Source: Pseudoalteromonas denitrificans DSM 6059
GTDB taxonomy: Bacteria; Pseudomonadota; Gammaproteobacteria; Enterobacterales; Alteromonadaceae
Assembly: GCF_900112265.1 (NCBI RefSeq)
Contig: NZ_FOLO01000007.1
Coordinates: 112,918-176,917, forward strand
Direction: 5' to 3'
Length of the DNA stretch: 64,000 nucleotides
A program made the position numbers and the translations under genes. The notes beneath the pieces are model-generated. The model worked only from the letters and a program-made list of their open reading frames with translations. It made no database searches and had not been told where the DNA came from. This document shows, in pieces, positions 62,606 to 64,000 of the stretch; positions within the stretch are counted from its first letter, which is position 1; each line of letters starts with the position of its first letter.

Positions 62606-63257
62606 TACAATTAATATAATCTCAAGTGATTAAGTTGCAAGTAAAGCTGCTATATCTTCACCTATATTATGAAATAATTCAGACTGAAAGAACTATATTG
62701 CGAACGAAGTGTTCATCCTACGAAAATTTATTAGCAACCGCTACAGACTCAAAAAACCTAATGAAGATTACTCCTTACGGAAAATTTCATTTCAGGACTT
62801 TAAAACTGATTGCGTCTGGTAAATATTCAAAATGAAAGCAAGTATCGTATTCTTAAATATAATTCTACTGTGAAAGTGCTTTTCATTTTTTGACTGGCAA
62901 AATTAAAAATATTTTTTACACGAGAGTGTTTTAGATTTCATCGGTACATAACATACCTTACTTTATGCAATGACTGTATATAAACTTAATCTATGACAAC
63001 TTAGAGTGAAAATCAGGGTAACTTACAAGCTGACATAAAGTAAAAAAAAATCAATTACTTAAAGCCAAGCCTTCACCATAAGATGACATAGGTATGAACT
63101 AAGAAATGACATAACCTTACCCATTTACACTATTAGTTGGCATAAAGTTACGACTAAACTAAATATTTAAAATTAAACTAACAATACTATCTAACAGGTC
63201 GAAGTTTAAATACCTCATCGCAACTTAGCGCCTTGAGTGCAATTGCTCAAACTCAAG
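62606..63257. other. Region with iterated TGRCATA motifs and right repeat copy
   Basis: No supported gene; a 69-codon frame at 62626 starts GTG without a ribosome site or family match. TGACATA appears at 63031-63037, 63084-63090 and 63107-63113, and TGGCATA at 63138-63144 within the right copy of the direct repeat (63130-63151). The clustering suggests recognition sites for a recombinase or transposase, but this is inference. Confidence 0.45.
63130..63151. repeat. Right copy of 22-bp direct repeat
   Basis: 21 of 22 bases match the left copy at 57938-57959; both copies have the same orientation. Confidence 0.8.
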
Positions 63258-63839
63258 TCACTCAGATAAAATATTACAACTTCTACCTATTAAAGCATTG
63301 ATCCCATTAAAAATAATATCGAGAGATTCGTCAATGTCATCAACATTTAACTTACCAGTACTGTCGCAACTCATTGAGAAAGAGAAACCATGTAAATAAT
63401 CAGCAAGTAAATTCAAAGCAGCTTTTTCTATTGATACGTTCATATTCAGCTCCTTTATGATAATTTTAAACCTACTTATAAAAACGTTAGCTGGGCTTAT
63501 TGATTTCATAGTCAACAAAGTTTGCAATAGCCCATCATACTTGCTTAAAAGCGCTATATAGCTCTTAGAAAGTTTGCGTAATTCAACCTCCCACTCTAAG
63601 GTTTTTTGTGGTTGATATATCTCTGAAATTAAAGATGTTGTTAGCGCTTCTAACAATACATTTTTATTTTTAAAATAATAATAAATAGCCATAGCATCAA
63701 TATTAAGCTGTGAAGACAGTGAACGAATACTGGGTATTTTTCCGCCATCTATCATCAGCTTCTTAGCTGTTTCTATAATCAATTTTTTGCTCAATGTATT
63801 TGAGTCTTTTTGAGGTCGGCCTCTTTTTTTAGTCGTCAT
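63258..63839 (-). CDS. TetR-family regulator
   Basis: 193 residues. The N-terminal HTH is clear (LIIETAKKLMIDGGKIPSIRSLSSQLNIDAMAIYYYFKNKNVLLEALTTSLI), preceded by a KKRGRPQK basic tail. The C-terminal ligand-binding domain is not typed. It lies beyond the right repeat copy, between it and an insertion sequence, so its target may be lost or elsewhere. Confidence 0.9.
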   Translation of the reverse strand: MTTKKRGRPQKDSNTLSKKLIIETAKKLMIDGGKIPSIRSLSSQLNIDAMAIYYYFKNKNVLLEALTTSLISEIYQPQKTLEWEVELRKLSKSYIALLSKYDGLLQTLLTMKSISPANVFISRFKIIIKELNMNVSIEKAALNLLADYLHGFSFSMSCDSTGKLNVDDIDESLDIIFNGINALIGRSCNILSE

Positions 63840-63860
63840 AATTTTTATTTAATTTATGTA

Positions 63861-64000
63861 ACCTGAATTCTGGATAAGAAGTGAACTTATTGCCCACCTA
63901 GCGATCAGATCTTTCGACCAAGAACGATTTGAAAGCATAACGGTGGGCAGATGAATAAACTAATTGAAATTTTTTGCGATGTCGATGATTTTTGTCATCA
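63861..64000 (+). mobile_element. Left end of an IS982-family insertion sequence (truncated by window)
   Basis: The transposase start (see CDS 63951) is preceded by 90 bases containing TGCCCACC and GGTGGGCA as an inverted pair, and ACCTGAATTCTGGATAAG at 63861, a candidate terminal repeat. The element continues beyond the window, so the exact left end could not be verified against the right end. Confidence 0.5.
63951..64000 (+). CDS. IS982-family transposase, first codons only
   Basis: ATG 63951 opens MNKLIEIFCDVDDFCH, the typical start of IS982-family transposases (M-x-K-L-x-E-I-F-C-x-V-D-D-F-C). The rest lies outside the window. A GGTGGGCAG ribosome-like sequence precedes it. Confidence 0.75.
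   Translation, partial: MNKLIEIFCDVDDFCH

Noticed and set aside
62626..62835. 69-codon plus-strand open frame after the TlpA-like gene
   Set aside because: Starts with GTG, lacks a ribosome site, has no family pattern or homology-like features, and lies in a repeat-rich non-coding region.
1..64000. CRISPR arrays, tRNA and rRNA genes
   Set aside because: No spaced direct-repeat array and no recognisable tRNA or rRNA sequence was seen on either strand by eye; a tRNAscan/cmsearch run would settle small RNAs.

Overview
The window is AT-rich, protein-dense DNA from a marine-type gammaproteobacterium. Alteromonadales (Pseudoalteromonas/Colwellia-like) is the best guess. It rests on the gene content: many TonB-dependent receptors, a FecIR-type iron locus with DUF3649/PepSY/DUF3325 genes, LytTR plus acyltransferase-3 pairs, a DnaT/DnaC pair and canonical Fur boxes. 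No rRNA, tRNA or CRISPR array was recognised. The species cannot be fixed from this sequence alone.

Layout. 0-11 kb is an accessory patchwork: the 3' part of a TonB-dependent receptor; an orphan trp-leader-like element (22-codon peptide with tandem Trp codons plus terminator) in front of a P-loop kinase gene; an XRE regulator pseudogene broken by two in-frame stops; a solute-binding protein; a DnaT/DnaC-like primosome pair; a secreted C39/C10-like cysteine peptidase; a secreted Gly-rich protein paired with a small membrane protein; a frameshifted TnsA remnant of a Tn7-like element; and a 13-copy AT-rich heptanucleotide repeat.

11.0-28.8 kb is the main object of interest. It holds fifteen co-directional, often overlapping genes that look like one carrier-protein-based biosynthetic and export cluster. 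The genes are an AMP-forming ligase, a fold-type III PLP decarboxylase, a truncated acyl-CoA-dehydrogenase-like protein, two divergent ketosynthase-like proteins with a small unknown protein between them, a flavin halogenase-like oxidoreductase with the WxWxIP motif, an alpha/beta hydrolase, a degenerate asparagine-synthetase-like protein, an acyl carrier protein, a TPR protein, a LolD-like ATPase, a TPR lipoprotein, a FtsX/LolE-like permease, a LolA-like periplasmic protein, an outer-membrane barrel-like protein and a full-length acyl-CoA dehydrogenase. The simplest reading is that a small acid is loaded on the carrier, decarboxylated, oxidised, possibly halogenated and extended, and that a lipophilic product is then moved across the envelope by a private Lol-like path. 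The product is unknown to me.

28.9-43 kb is mostly ordinary regulation and envelope content: a CHASE4 hybrid histidine kinase with a response regulator, LytTR with an acyltransferase, a DUF6174-like lipoprotein, an SGNH hydrolase, an AraC/GyrI-like regulator, a membrane-anchored HTH regulator, an M23-like peptidase and a RES-domain toxin/antitoxin pair with a palindromic operator. 43-55.5 kb holds an orphan protein, a secreted F5/8C-PPC-BSP metallopeptidase behind two identical palindromic operators, a Fur-controlled FecI/FecR/TonB-receptor/PepSY locus, and a CadC-like sensor divergent from a DJ-1/PfpI protein with three helically phased TTAGTCA repeats between them. 56-64 kb holds a B12-binding radical SAM enzyme, then a methanethiol oxidase operon (mtoX, a SCO1-MauG fusion, a TlpA-like thioredoxin) bracketed by near-identical 22-bp direct repeats, a TetR regulator, and the first codons of an IS982-family transposase at the right edge.
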